The notes under the pieces were generated by a model, which worked only from the letters and a program-made list of their open reading frames with translations, searched no databases and had not been told where the DNA came from. The translations under genes were made by a program, and so were the position numbers. Positions 34,825 to 42,700 of a stretch of DNA of 46,118 bases are shown one piece after another (positions within the stretch are counted from its first letter, which is position 1; each line of letters opens with the position of its first letter). The DNA is from Flavobacteriales bacterium (GTDB lineage: Bacteria > Bacteroidota > Bacteroidia > Flavobacteriales_E > Vicingaceae): positions 1 through 46,118 of the forward strand of contig JAGQZT010000135.1 of assembly GCA_020435335.1 (NCBI GenBank), read 5' to 3'.

Positions 34825-34830
34825 TGAGCT
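34808..34830. terminator. inverted repeat at the 3' end of the SBBP gene
   Basis: AGCTCATCA (34808-34816) and TGATGAGCT (34822-34830) form a perfect 9-base stem with a five-base loop that includes the stop codon TGA. There is no T-run after it on the plus strand, so termination is uncertain; it could protect the mRNA end. It lies between convergent genes. Confidence 0.4.
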
Positions 34831-34857
34831 CCCTAAGATTATAAAGGTAATATAATG

Positions 34858-36162
34858 TTATTTCATGAGGGTGAAGTTCCCCTGGTCGGAGTGTTGATCA
34901 CCATGGCCATCGATGTACACCACCTGCCAGAAGTAAACCCCTTCGGGCATCATGGCGCCGGTGTTATTCATCTTACCGTTCCATGGCTCATTCTTGTCGG
35001 AAGTTTTGTAGATCAATTTACCGGTAGCGTTTAAAATTTTCATTTCAAACGGAATGTTGCCACTCAATAATGCTCCAGGAATATACACCTGATTTTCAGG
35101 AATAGCGGAGTTCGGTCGGAACGAATTCGGAGCAAAAAGATCCAGATCGGTTCTGATGGTTACGGACTTCTGTACAAGGCTGGTACACCCGTGAGTATTT
35201 TCAGCAACCAGGGTAACTACGTAATTTCCTGATTTTTTATAAATGGTCTTGGTGTTGGCTGCGGTAGAGGTTTCATTGTTTCCGAAATTCCACTTGTACG
35301 CGGTTCCTTTTTCCGGATTTTTAATATCGAAAATGGTATAAGGATACATCAGCTTATTGTCATCGAACCGTTTAGACTCTTCCAGATAGGTAAAATACGT
35401 ATCAGGCTGAGGTAAGATGTGAACAATACCATGGTGGATCTTAGTGTACTCTTTTCCGGTACGCTTATCGATCAGCGTCAGGGAAACGGTATAGTCCATG
35501 CTCTCTTCATAGATGTGAGTCGGATTTGTTTTTCGTGACGTTTTTCCGTCACCGAAATTCCACAGGTAAGATACCTGGGCATCCGGCTCTATAGCTTCGA
35601 AGGTTACCTCTTCACCCGGACAAACACTATTGTTGTATACGATGAAATCAACAGCGATTTTATCGGAAGTGCTTTCTGCCGGAGTGGAATGGGTGTTGTT
35701 GGCCTGAGCGGTTCCGGACTCTTGCTGTACAGGGTTGTTTTCTTTTTGAGTGTGCGTTTCGGTATTTTCGGTGATTACTTTTTCCGAATGGTTTTCAGTC
35801 ACCTCCGATTCGTTGGCACTGTTGTCGTTCGGATAGTCGGTGGTGTGGTTTTCACTCAACTCATCAACGGTATATACGTTGTTGCTTTCCGTGTTGGTGG
35901 TCTTGTTGTCCGTTACCTGCTCGGTAGCTTCCGAACTGTTGTTGTCAGACAATTGTTGATCCTTGGCTTCGGGTGTTCCGAAGATCAGGTATCCGGCAAC
36001 GGCCAATAAGCTCACACCTGCGGCAACACCGAGAGTGGTCTGCCTGATTTTAGCGGCTTTGATCTGATTCAGCCTTCCATCCATTTCGGCCCAATGAGCT
36101 TCATTGTAAGGAATCTCAAACTGATCCGCTTTCTCTTTGATTATTTTATCGAAACTATCCAT
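34858..36162 (-). CDS. membrane protein with anti-sigma-like N terminus, PKD domains and CHU_C domain
   Basis: A 434-residue protein with no cleavable signal. The first 40 residues (MDSFDKIIKEKADQFEIPYN, then AHWAEMDGRL) look like the short cytoplasmic region of Bacteroidota anti-sigma factors. One membrane segment follows at about 43-61, then a Ser/Thr/Asn/Glu-rich linker (70-165), two PKD domains (about 168-340, with LWNFGDGKTS and YKWNFGNNETS) and a C-terminal gliding-motility-associated domain (345-434: LFAPNSFRPNSAIPEN, MKILNATGKLIYKT, ending GNFTLMK). The gene overlaps the ECF sigma gene by 8 bases (ATGGATAG), the usual place for its anti-sigma factor. The expected topology puts PKD and CHU_C parts in the periplasm. 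A role as a sigma-controlling envelope sensor is inferred; an ordinary T9SS cargo lacking a signal peptide is less likely. Confidence 0.8.
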   Translation of the reverse strand: MDSFDKIIKEKADQFEIPYNEAHWAEMDGRLNQIKAAKIRQTTLGVAAGVSLLAVAGYLIFGTPEAKDQQLSDNNSSEATEQVTDNKTTNTESNNVYTVDELSENHTTDYPNDNSANESEVTENHSEKVITENTETHTQKENNPVQQESGTAQANNTHSTPAESTSDKIAVDFIVYNNSVCPGEEVTFEAIEPDAQVSYLWNFGDGKTSRKTNPTHIYEESMDYTVSLTLIDKRTGKEYTKIHHGIVHILPQPDTYFTYLEESKRFDDNKLMYPYTIFDIKNPEKGTAYKWNFGNNETSTAANTKTIYKKSGNYVVTLVAENTHGCTSLVQKSVTIRTDLDLFAPNSFRPNSAIPENQVYIPGALLSGNIPFEMKILNATGKLIYKTSDKNEPWNGKMNNTGAMMPEGVYFWQVVYIDGHGDQHSDQGNFTLMK

Positions 36163-36727
36163 TCTTTAACTGAGCTTCTTTTTCTAATAATATTCTTTGC
36201 AAGTTTCTTTTGGCTTTGGCCAGGTTAGATTTGGAGGTGCCTTCACTGATGTTGAGCATGTCCGCAATGTCTTTGTGCTGGTACCCTTCAATGACATTCA
36301 GGTTAAACACCGTTTGGTATGCGGGGCTGAGCGATTGTATGGCTTCGATGATGTCCCTTTCACCAAACTGGCTGTAAATGCTGTCTGCACTTTCAACCCG
36401 GCTGGTTTCTAAAATGTAGTCATCCTCATCATCCACCATGGCCATGTGTTTAGATTTTCTAAAATGGTCAATGGCGGTGTTCACCATGATCCTCCTGATC
36501 CATCCTTCTAAAGAACCTTGAAAGTTATACTTCTTTAAATTAGTATAAACTTTAACGAATCCGTCTTGCAAAATATCCCTTGCATCTTCAGCATTGTTGG
36601 TGTACCTGTAGCAAACCCCCATCATTTTGCTGTAAAAAATCTTATACAACTCATGTTGGGCCTTCCGATCACCTTTAACACATTGCTTTACAATGTCATC
36701 TAAATTATGCTGATCTTTAGGATCCAT
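36155..36727 (-). CDS. ECF-type RNA polymerase sigma factor
   Basis: A 190-residue sigma-70 family protein. Region 2 is clear at about 25-100: CYRYTNNAEDARDILQDGFV for core binding and -10 recognition, then GWIRRIMVNTAIDHFRK. Region 4 lies at about 125-185: LSPAYQTVFNLNVIEGYQHK followed by the helix-turn-helix DIADMLNISEGTSKSNLAKA for -35 contact. There is no region 1.1 or 3, and no C-terminal extension. It probably directs transcription of envelope or surface genes when released by the protein encoded in the overlapping downstream gene. No good TAnnTTTG promoter was seen in the 114 bases upstream; autoregulation from a different promoter type is possible. Confidence 0.9.
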   Translation of the reverse strand: MDPKDQHNLDDIVKQCVKGDRKAQHELYKIFYSKMMGVCYRYTNNAEDARDILQDGFVKVYTNLKKYNFQGSLEGWIRRIMVNTAIDHFRKSKHMAMVDDEDDYILETSRVESADSIYSQFGERDIIEAIQSLSPAYQTVFNLNVIEGYQHKDIADMLNISEGTSKSNLAKAKRNLQRILLEKEAQLKNG

Positions 36728-36841
36728 TATTTATCAATCAAAGACGTGGGTTTAAAATTTTGGTTGCCTCACATTATAAAAAATGCAAGTGAAAGGTAAT
36801 TAATCTTTTAGAATACCCGAAAAGGAAAAAGAAGAATCCTG

Positions 36842-37819
36842 CTAAAATTTGTAGGAAAGACCTACGCCCAATACTTCTTTGAACTGCACCCTCGGCCCAT
36901 AAGCATCCGTTATGCCGTCGTTGTTTTCATCAACGGCAATGTCTACGTCGTGGTCGTATATCAGGTTCGTGGTAACAGTTGCAGAAATGTATTTATTTAC
37001 CTTCATGGCGATGAGTACTTCCCAGTTCACATCGATGTGTAAAGGTTCTTCAGAATAGTTCGAGAACAGGTCGATCCGGCTCTGAAAATTCACATTTTCC
37101 ATGATGTCTTTCTTCACCTGAGCCCTGAGGTATCCCCCGTACTCAGCCCTGAGGTTGCTTCCTCTCTTTACAAGCGTTCCAAGGTTGTCATATTCCGCTG
37201 GATCCACGCCAAATGCCCCGGCATCGGCCAGGTTCTGATCATTTACAATGGTGGCTTTCATGGTTAACGGAGATATGAAAAGCGTTAATACGTCACTCGG
37301 TTTATAGTCCAAACCAATGGCTACCAACGCATAACCTGGTGCTAAGAAGTTAGAGATCACGGTCGAGTCATCCGGATAGTTGTAACCGGCGGTCATTTGC
37401 GATTTGAAATTGATTAAAGCCGCATAATACCAGTTTTTAATGGCCTTTCGCCCATATTTAGAGGTAAATTCGATTTTGTCATCCGATTTCCGGACACCTT
37501 CACCGTCTTGCTTGAGGATACCATAACCCAGATCCAGGGAATTGTCCCAGGCGTTATTGCCTTTCTTATAATTGGCAAACAAACTGAGTACGCCGTTAAC
37601 CGACACGGAACTGTTACCACCGGCATTCCAGTTGGTTAAACTAACCTGTGTCAGGTTGACAGAAAAAACACCGCCGGTCTTCCAGCCTTCAACGGTATCT
37701 TTATTTTGCGCTTTTAAAACGTCTTTTGTTTTTACCAGTTCCTTCTCGTCATCCGTTGTTTGTGTAAATGCACTAAAAGCCGACAACGCAAGAAGAAGAG
37801 CTAAAGCTGATTTTCTCAT
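36842..37819 (-). CDS. DUF3078 family outer-membrane beta-barrel-like protein
   Basis: A 325-residue exported protein with a signal peptide (1-19, ending SAFT) and a long series of amphipathic beta strands ending in the C-terminal aromatic GVGLSYKF, as expected for an outer-membrane barrel. The phrase GGVFSVNLTQVSLTNWNAGG near 49-68 is the signature of DUF3078, a family abundant in Bacteroidota with no assigned function. A short acidic coiled segment (residues 21-45) precedes the barrel. It starts 15 bases after the coiled-coil membrane protein gene, on the same strand, so they are probably cotranscribed. It may be a porin-like or structural protein; no substrate can be named. Confidence 0.82.
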   Translation of the reverse strand: MRKSALALLLALSAFSAFTQTTDDEKELVKTKDVLKAQNKDTVEGWKTGGVFSVNLTQVSLTNWNAGGNSSVSVNGVLSLFANYKKGNNAWDNSLDLGYGILKQDGEGVRKSDDKIEFTSKYGRKAIKNWYYAALINFKSQMTAGYNYPDDSTVISNFLAPGYALVAIGLDYKPSDVLTLFISPLTMKATIVNDQNLADAGAFGVDPAEYDNLGTLVKRGSNLRAEYGGYLRAQVKKDIMENVNFQSRIDLFSNYSEEPLHIDVNWEVLIAMKVNKYISATVTTNLIYDHDVDIAVDENNDGITDAYGPRVQFKEVLGVGLSYKF

Positions 37820-37834
37820 GTATTGTGAAAATGA

Positions 37835-38758
37835 TTATTTAAGTGAAAATTTGGTTTTACCGATATCCACACCATCTGCATAGACTTCTACATTATATTC
37901 TCCGACAGGGAATTCATCCGTTTTTTTCCAATCAATGGTAACGGACATTTCCTGATTTTGATAGTCAATTTGTTGCCTGGAAGAATACAGACCGCGAACT
38001 CCGTTGAAGTCGAACTTGTTGCTGTCGTCCGTTTTTTCGGACAGCACTTTGCCGTCGGGAGTGAGAATGCGGACATAAATCCATTTCTTGCCGGGTACAG
38101 TAATGGTGTTCTTTAACAACGTAAAGGTTGTTCGTATTTTTTCAACCTTTTTGGCACGATCCATTTCCTTTCCGGTGTTGTCGCTTTTTACCTTAACACC
38201 ATATGATTTCAATCCGGATGTTTTAAGGTAGGATGCTACGGTAACCAGGTCGGTCAGGTCTTCATTTTTTTCGGTCAGGTCTTTGGTTTTTGTCTTTTCC
38301 GTGTTCAGCTCGGTTCTAACCACCTGGTTCTCCGCCCGGAGTTTGCTGTTGGCCTGATTCAAGGAGTCGATTTGAACAACGTACCCTTTCATGATAGTTC
38401 GCAATGTTTCGGTTTCTTTGCGCAGTTGGTGAATGGTCCAGTTCTTTCCTTTAGCCTCTTTTAACAATTGCTCAATCTTTGCTTTTTGCTCCTCCAGTTC
38501 AGCATTTAAGTCGGCATTATCGGTCTTCATTTCTTCATATTGAGCCAGCATGTCTTGCAGCTCCAGTTGCACCTGGTCGCGTTCGTTGCTAACTTCCACG
38601 TACTGAATTTCCTTACTGTCTATAAGTTTTTGTAATTCAAGGTTTTGCCAAATCAGATACCCGCAAAAAAGCAGTAAAAGAATAGTAACCACAAGTAAAA
38701 ACTTATTGGTTTTACTTCCTTTTTTTTCCTTGATCTCCGGCGTGTTTTGTGTTTCCAT
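37835..38758 (-). CDS. membrane-anchored coiled-coil protein
   Basis: A 307-residue protein with a short cytoplasmic N terminus rich in lysine, one membrane segment (about 21-41: FLLVVTILLLLFCGYLIW), a long coiled coil (about 45-195) and a beta-rich C-terminal domain (200-307) ending KTKFSLK. The topology suggests that coiled coil and C-terminal domain lie in the periplasm. Similar Bacteroidota proteins are often labelled as SMC-like because of the coiled coil, which is misleading. Immediate linkage with the DUF3078 outer-membrane protein suggests a structure spanning the periplasm between the two membranes; this is inference. Function unknown. The ComF gene is divergent from it. Confidence 0.75.
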   Translation of the reverse strand: METQNTPEIKEKKGSKTNKFLLVVTILLLLFCGYLIWQNLELQKLIDSKEIQYVEVSNERDQVQLELQDMLAQYEEMKTDNADLNAELEEQKAKIEQLLKEAKGKNWTIHQLRKETETLRTIMKGYVVQIDSLNQANSKLRAENQVVRTELNTEKTKTKDLTEKNEDLTDLVTVASYLKTSGLKSYGVKVKSDNTGKEMDRAKKVEKIRTTFTLLKNTITVPGKKWIYVRILTPDGKVLSEKTDDSNKFDFNGVRGLYSSRQQIDYQNQEMSVTIDWKKTDEFPVGEYNVEVYADGVDIGKTKFSLK

Positions 38759-38855
38759 TACGGGTTAATTGTTTCGGTAAAATTAATTGAAATTAAAATG
38801 TTTGTCGAACTGTTGCGTTGAAGTTTTGCATAAAACTTTGTGTATAAATATTCCT

Positions 38856-39530
38856 ATGTTAAACGATTTTTTGAACCTGATATTTCCCCGGCTATGTTGT
38901 GCATGTAACAAGGTGCTGCTAAAACATGAGGATACGATATGCCTGGTATGTCAGTTAACCTTACCCAAAACGAATGATCACCTGGACCCCGAAAATCCCG
39001 TGTTGAAATCCTTCTGGGGGCGTGTTAAGGTGGAAATGGCCTCTTCCTGTTATCATTTTTCCAAGCAAAGCCGTGTTCAGCAGTTATTACACCAGCTAAA
39101 ATACAAAGGTGTAAAAGAAGTCGGCCGGAAAGTGGGACTGTGGTACGGGCAGGAATTGCTTCAGGCGGAATGCTACCAAAACATCGATTATGTGATTCCG
39201 GTTCCCCTTCATAAAAACAAGATGAAACAAAGAGGCTTCAACCAAAGTGAATTTTTTGCACGGGGACTGGCTGAAAGCATGAACATTGAGCTTAATTGTA
39301 CCGACTTCATTCGTGTGGAGGATTCAAAGACCCAAACTAAAAAATCGAGGTATGACCGATGGGAAAACGTTGCCGAAATTTTCGCATTGCAGGCAGATTC
39401 GGTCTTGAAAGGGAAAACGATATTGTTGGTCGATGATGTGGTTACAACGGGAGCTACCCTGGAGGCGGCCATTCTGGAGTTAAAAAAATACCGGTGTAAG
39501 GTGTTGGTGGCTACCATGGCCAGAGCATAA
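38856..39530 (+). CDS. ComF family protein, phosphoribosyltransferase fold
   Basis: A 224-residue cytoplasmic protein. I choose ATG 38856 (MLNDFLNLIFPRLCCAC) since family members begin just before the zinc-finger-like motif; an upstream extension rich in cysteines is possible but unlike the family. The four cysteines of the N-terminal motif (CCAC, then CLVC after about 14 residues) probably bind zinc. The C-terminal half is a type I phosphoribosyltransferase domain with the PRPP-type loop LLVDDVVTTGAT and the conserved PVPLHKNKMKQRGFNQSE. ComF proteins take part in natural DNA uptake in some bacteria, and many are annotated as amidophosphoribosyltransferase-like. Its job here is uncertain. 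It is a single gene, ended by the hairpin at 39536. Confidence 0.88.
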   Translation: MLNDFLNLIFPRLCCACNKVLLKHEDTICLVCQLTLPKTNDHLDPENPVLKSFWGRVKVEMASSCYHFSKQSRVQQLLHQLKYKGVKEVGRKVGLWYGQELLQAECYQNIDYVIPVPLHKNKMKQRGFNQSEFFARGLAESMNIELNCTDFIRVEDSKTQTKKSRYDRWENVAEIFALQADSVLKGKTILLVDDVVTTGATLEAAILELKKYRCKVLVATMARA

Positions 39531-39535
39531 AGAAA

Positions 39536-39559
39536 AGACCCCGAATGAACTCGGGGTCT
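39536..39559 (+). terminator. terminator after the ComF gene
   Basis: A perfect 9-base stem AGACCCCGA (39536-39544) with TCGGGGTCT (39551-39559) and a six-base loop, preceded by AAAA and followed by TCATTTG. The T-run is short, but position (6 bases after the stop) and GC-rich stem support termination. Confidence 0.7.
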
Positions 39560-39690
39560 TCATTTGCACTAACTAAACAGGAAGGTATGTTTATGGAGGT
39601 AATTCTTATTTACAGGTCAAATGTAGTGGTGAAATCGCTTTCATAATGTTAAATCGCAGTTAACAAATGTTAAAAAGTGTTAAGTAATCC

Positions 39691-39718
39691 TTCGCCCTTA
39701 CGGATTCGTGTAAATTTG
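39691..39718 (+). promoter_or_regulatory. promoter of the histidine kinase operon
   Basis: TTCG (39691-39694), 16 bases, then a perfect -7 box TAAATTTG (39711-39718). The kinase ATG is 8 bases downstream, so the transcript would be nearly leaderless. The ferritin promoter at 41993-42020 has the same TTCG and 16-base spacing. Confidence 0.5.
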
Positions 39719-39726
39719 TTAAAGCA

Positions 39727-41283
39727 ATGAAAAAGCAGTATATCTATATCCTTATTGGGATCATTACCAGTGCCCTGATCGGCCTTGTGGTGATTCAATT
39801 GTATTGGATCGATAATGCGGTTACGCTCAAGGAAGAGGAGTTTAAGCGGGATGTCCGGTCGGCTTTGTTTTCGGTAACCAGCAAGCTGGAGCGTATTGAA
39901 GCGCTCGAACGAATCAAGTCGCACCAGAAAGGTCAGACCCTTTTCAATCAGCAAATGAGCCGACTCAATCTGGAAAGGGCAAATCAGGGAATTCACGATT
40001 CTACGGCAATCATTAATAAAGACGGTGTTACTTACAAAGTGACCGAAAAAAAATCGGAAGACGGATTAACTTACCAGAAATCCGTTCAATCTGTTTCTCC
40101 CGACGGGCAGTTCGGGTTTGAACTCAGTGTGCAAGGCGGAAGCAATTCGTCTGTAATAGCCGGGGGTAACGAGCAATCGGACCTGATGAACGAAATGCTT
40201 CAGAACCTGTTTGAAACAAATCGTTTCAGATCCATGGAAGAGCGGGTTAACCTGAAGGTCCTGGACTCCTTGTTGCGTGAAGAGCTCTTGAGCAGGGGGA
40301 TAAAAGCGAAGTATCAGAAAGGAATATTCGATTACAATGGGACCGAAGTGTTGGTGGATTCGGCTGACAACATCAACAAGATCCGCCAGTCCGGATTCTA
40401 TGCCCAGCTATTTCCGAGCGACATGATGAATGTCCCTCACTTTTTAAGCATCTATTTCCCTCATCAAAAAGGCTATCTGCTGAAAACCATGTGGATGATG
40501 CTGCTAACCTCGGTACTCCTGTTGGTGGTAATTGTATGGACGTTTACCTTTACCATCAAAACCATCTTCAAACAAAAGAAGTTATCGGAGGTAAAAAATG
40601 ATTTTATCAGTAACATGACCCACGAATTGAAAACGCCCATCGCCACAATATCTCTCGCATGTGAAGCACTGAACGATAAGGATATGTCGCGCGACGACAA
40701 GATCAGGGGAAATTATGTGGGGATGATCAGTCAGGAAAATAAACGGTTAGGCATGCTCGTGGAGAGTGTGCTGAAAAGCGCCACCTGGGATAAGGGAGAA
40801 GTGAAGCTGAAGAAAGAAAACTTCGACCTGCATCAGGTCATCCGGAATGTGATTGATAACATTTCCATCCAGGTTCAAAGTAAATCGGGTGAGATCATTC
40901 AGGAATTGAACGCCTCCGAAACCATGATCCAGGCCGATCAGGTTCACATCACCAACCTGATCTACAACTTGCTTGATAATGCCAATAAATATACCCCGGA
41001 TCAGCCTAAGATTAAAGTAAGTACGCAGAACTTCAGGCAGGGAATCATGCTCAGTATTTCGGATAACGGGATAGGCATCAAACGGGAGAACCTGAATAAG
41101 ATCTTTGATAAGTTTTACCGGGTGCCTACGGGAAATGTACATAACGTAAAAGGATTTGGACTGGGGCTCAATTATGTGAAGGCCATCACGGAAAAGCACG
41201 GAGGAGAGATCAGCGTGAGTAGTGATTACGGAAAAGGAACTACATTTAAAATCTACATTCCATTTAGGAGTGAAAACATATAA
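39727..41283 (+). CDS. sensor histidine kinase
   Basis: A 518-residue inner-membrane kinase. Membrane segments at about 5-27 and 257-280 frame a periplasmic sensor region of about 230 residues that I do not recognise. The kinase core is complete: H box FISNMTHELKTP with the phosphorylated His299, N box DNANKYTP, G1 ISDNGIGIK, F box FDKFYRVP and G2 GFGLGLNY. There is no HAMP domain between the second membrane segment and the H box. The response regulator gene starts 2 bases after its stop, so the two form a two-component pair. The signal is unknown; the sensor region is large and polar with charged N-terminal helices (EEEFKRDVRSALFSVTSKLE). Confidence 0.92.
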   Translation: MKKQYIYILIGIITSALIGLVVIQLYWIDNAVTLKEEEFKRDVRSALFSVTSKLERIEALERIKSHQKGQTLFNQQMSRLNLERANQGIHDSTAIINKDGVTYKVTEKKSEDGLTYQKSVQSVSPDGQFGFELSVQGGSNSSVIAGGNEQSDLMNEMLQNLFETNRFRSMEERVNLKVLDSLLREELLSRGIKAKYQKGIFDYNGTEVLVDSADNINKIRQSGFYAQLFPSDMMNVPHFLSIYFPHQKGYLLKTMWMMLLTSVLLLVVIVWTFTFTIKTIFKQKKLSEVKNDFISNMTHELKTPIATISLACEALNDKDMSRDDKIRGNYVGMISQENKRLGMLVESVLKSATWDKGEVKLKKENFDLHQVIRNVIDNISIQVQSKSGEIIQELNASETMIQADQVHITNLIYNLLDNANKYTPDQPKIKVSTQNFRQGIMLSISDNGIGIKRENLNKIFDKFYRVPTGNVHNVKGFGLGLNYVKAITEKHGGEISVSSDYGKGTTFKIYIPFRSENI

Positions 41284-41285
41284 TT

Positions 41286-41981
41286 ATGGCTAAAAACATT
41301 AAAATATTACTGGCCGAGGATGATGTAAACCTCGGAAATCTGCTTTCGGATTATTTAAAGGCAAAGGGCTTTCATGCCGTGTTGGCTGCTAATGGCGAAG
41401 AAGCATTTAATTTGTTTGCAAAGGGGAGCTACGACCTTTGCCTGCTGGATGTGATGATGCCTGTAAAAGACGGATTTACCGTAGCCAAGGAGATCCGGAA
41501 GATCAACGACTCTATTCCGATCATTTTCCTGACAGCCAAATCCATGAAAGAAGATACATTGCAGGGTTTTCAGGTAGGTGCCGACGACTACATCACCAAG
41601 CCGTTTAGCATGGAGGAACTGCTGGCCAGGATCAATGCCGTTTTAAGGCGGACCGTTGGTGAAGAGAAGCAGGAAGAACAAACCGAATTCAAACTGGGTA
41701 AATACACATTCGACTACACCAAACGACAACTAAGTCTCGGAGATGAACTGCAGAAACTGACATCCAAGGAGAATGATTTGCTGCGTTTGTTGTGCCTTAA
41801 CCAGGGCAAGGTGCTGGAAAGAACCTATGCACTGAAAGCGATCTGGGAGGACGATAATTATTTCAACGCCAGAAGCATGGATGTGTACATTGCCAAACTT
41901 AGAAAGCACCTGAAAGACGATGAGGCCATTGAGATCATGAATGTACACGGACGAGGATTCCGATTTGTGATTCATAATTGA
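41286..41981 (+). CDS. OmpR-family response regulator
   Basis: A 231-residue DNA-binding regulator. The receiver domain (1-120) has the acidic pair Asp12-Asp13, the phosphorylated Asp55 in LLDVMMP, a conserved threonine (FLTAK) and the lysine of ITKPF. The C-terminal winged helix (about 135-230) has the OmpR/PhoB pattern, including LTSKENDLLRLLCLNQGKVL and the final VHGRGFRFV. It is the partner of the kinase encoded just upstream. The next gene, ferritin, has its own promoter 57 bases before its start, so it is not simply part of this operon, although the regulator could act on it. The targets are unknown. Confidence 0.92.
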   Translation: MAKNIKILLAEDDVNLGNLLSDYLKAKGFHAVLAANGEEAFNLFAKGSYDLCLLDVMMPVKDGFTVAKEIRKINDSIPIIFLTAKSMKEDTLQGFQVGADDYITKPFSMEELLARINAVLRRTVGEEKQEEQTEFKLGKYTFDYTKRQLSLGDELQKLTSKENDLLRLLCLNQGKVLERTYALKAIWEDDNYFNARSMDVYIAKLRKHLKDDEAIEIMNVHGRGFRFVIHN

Positions 41982-41992
41982 TGTAAAATTTC

Positions 41993-42020
41993 TTCGTTTC
42001 ATTTTTGCTGTGTAACTTTG
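41993..42020 (+). promoter_or_regulatory. promoter of the ferritin gene
   Basis: TTCG (41993-41996), 16 bases, then a perfect TAACTTTG (42013-42020). The ferritin ATG is 18 bases downstream at 42039. The promoter helps fix that start, because a longer frame opening with TTG at 42018 would begin inside the -7 box. Confidence 0.55.
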
Positions 42021-42038
42021 GTTGAAATCATCCGAACT

Positions 42039-42554
42039 ATGTTAAAAGAAAAAATCGAAGAAGCATTAAACACACAAATAAAAATCGAGGCGGAATCTTC
42101 ACAAATTTATCTTGCCATGGCTTCCTGGGCTGAAACTCAGGGGTTGGGCGGAACAGCACAATTTCTATACAGGCATTCCGACGAAGAAAGAATGCACATG
42201 TTAAAGCTCGTTCAATATGTTAACGAGCGTGGAGGAAAGGCCTTAATCCCTAAACTTGAACAACCCGAAAAAGAGTACAGCAACCTGCATAATCTTTTTC
42301 AAACCCTGTTAAATCACGAAATCCATGTGTCGGCTGAGATCAACAACCTGGTTGAGATTTGTCTCAATGAAAAAGACTATACCACCCACAACTTTATGCA
42401 ATGGTATGTGGCCGAACAGATTGAAGAAGAAGCTTTGGCTCGTACCATCATGGATAAGCTGAATATGATCGGACAGGACAAAGGCGGAATGTATCTGTTT
42501 GACCGGGATATTGAAAACATCTCTGTATCTTCAAGCATAACTCCTGCAAAATAG
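42039..42554 (+). CDS. ftnA: ferritin
   Basis: A 171-residue iron-storage protein of the bacterial non-heme ferritin type; 24 copies form a shell that oxidises Fe(II) and stores the mineral in the cytoplasm. ATG 42039 (MLKEKIEEALNTQ) gives the usual N terminus and the same numbering as E. coli FtnA. All ferroxidase ligands are present: Glu17, Glu50, His53, Glu94, Gln127 and Glu130. The segment NFMQWYVAEQIEEE (118-131) is typical. The gene is single, with its own promoter at 41993-42020 and a hairpin after the stop. It may help to supply or buffer iron for heme and for the non-heme iron of the persulfide dioxygenase, but no direct link is visible. Confidence 0.93.
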   Translation: MLKEKIEEALNTQIKIEAESSQIYLAMASWAETQGLGGTAQFLYRHSDEERMHMLKLVQYVNERGGKALIPKLEQPEKEYSNLHNLFQTLLNHEIHVSAEINNLVEICLNEKDYTTHNFMQWYVAEQIEEEALARTIMDKLNMIGQDKGGMYLFDRDIENISVSSSITPAK

Positions 42555-42586
42555 GTTATTAACACGTTGGGATTTTTGTTAATAAC
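42555..42586 (+). terminator. inverted repeat after the ferritin gene
   Basis: GTTATTAACA (42555-42564) and TGTTAATAAC (42577-42586) form a perfect 10-base AT-rich stem with a 12-base loop, beginning right after the ferritin stop. No T-run follows on the plus strand, so it may be a weak terminator or an mRNA end-stabilising hairpin. Confidence 0.4.
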
Positions 42587-42660
42587 TATTGTCGCCTTTA
42601 TGGCGGTAAGAAAAACCAACTTGTTATTTTTACCTCTTGTTGATTTTTTGACTGAAATTC

Positions 42661-42694
42661 ATTCGGTTTGGAATAGTTTGTGCTTAAACCGAAT
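42661..42694. repeat. 9-base inverted repeat just upstream of the basic exported protein gene
   Basis: ATTCGGTTT (42661-42669) and AAACCGAAT (42686-42694) are perfect inverted copies with 16 bases between them, ending 6 bases before the ATG at 42701. The spacing suits an operator for a dimeric regulator or a leader hairpin that could affect translation. No regulator is assigned. Confidence 0.45.
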
Positions 42695-42700
42695 CCAGTT

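Noticed and set aside
42018..42038. A seven-residue extension of ferritin starting at TTG
   Set aside because: The TTG is part of the -7 box TAACTTTG, and numbering from ATG 42039 matches E. coli FtnA at all ligands.
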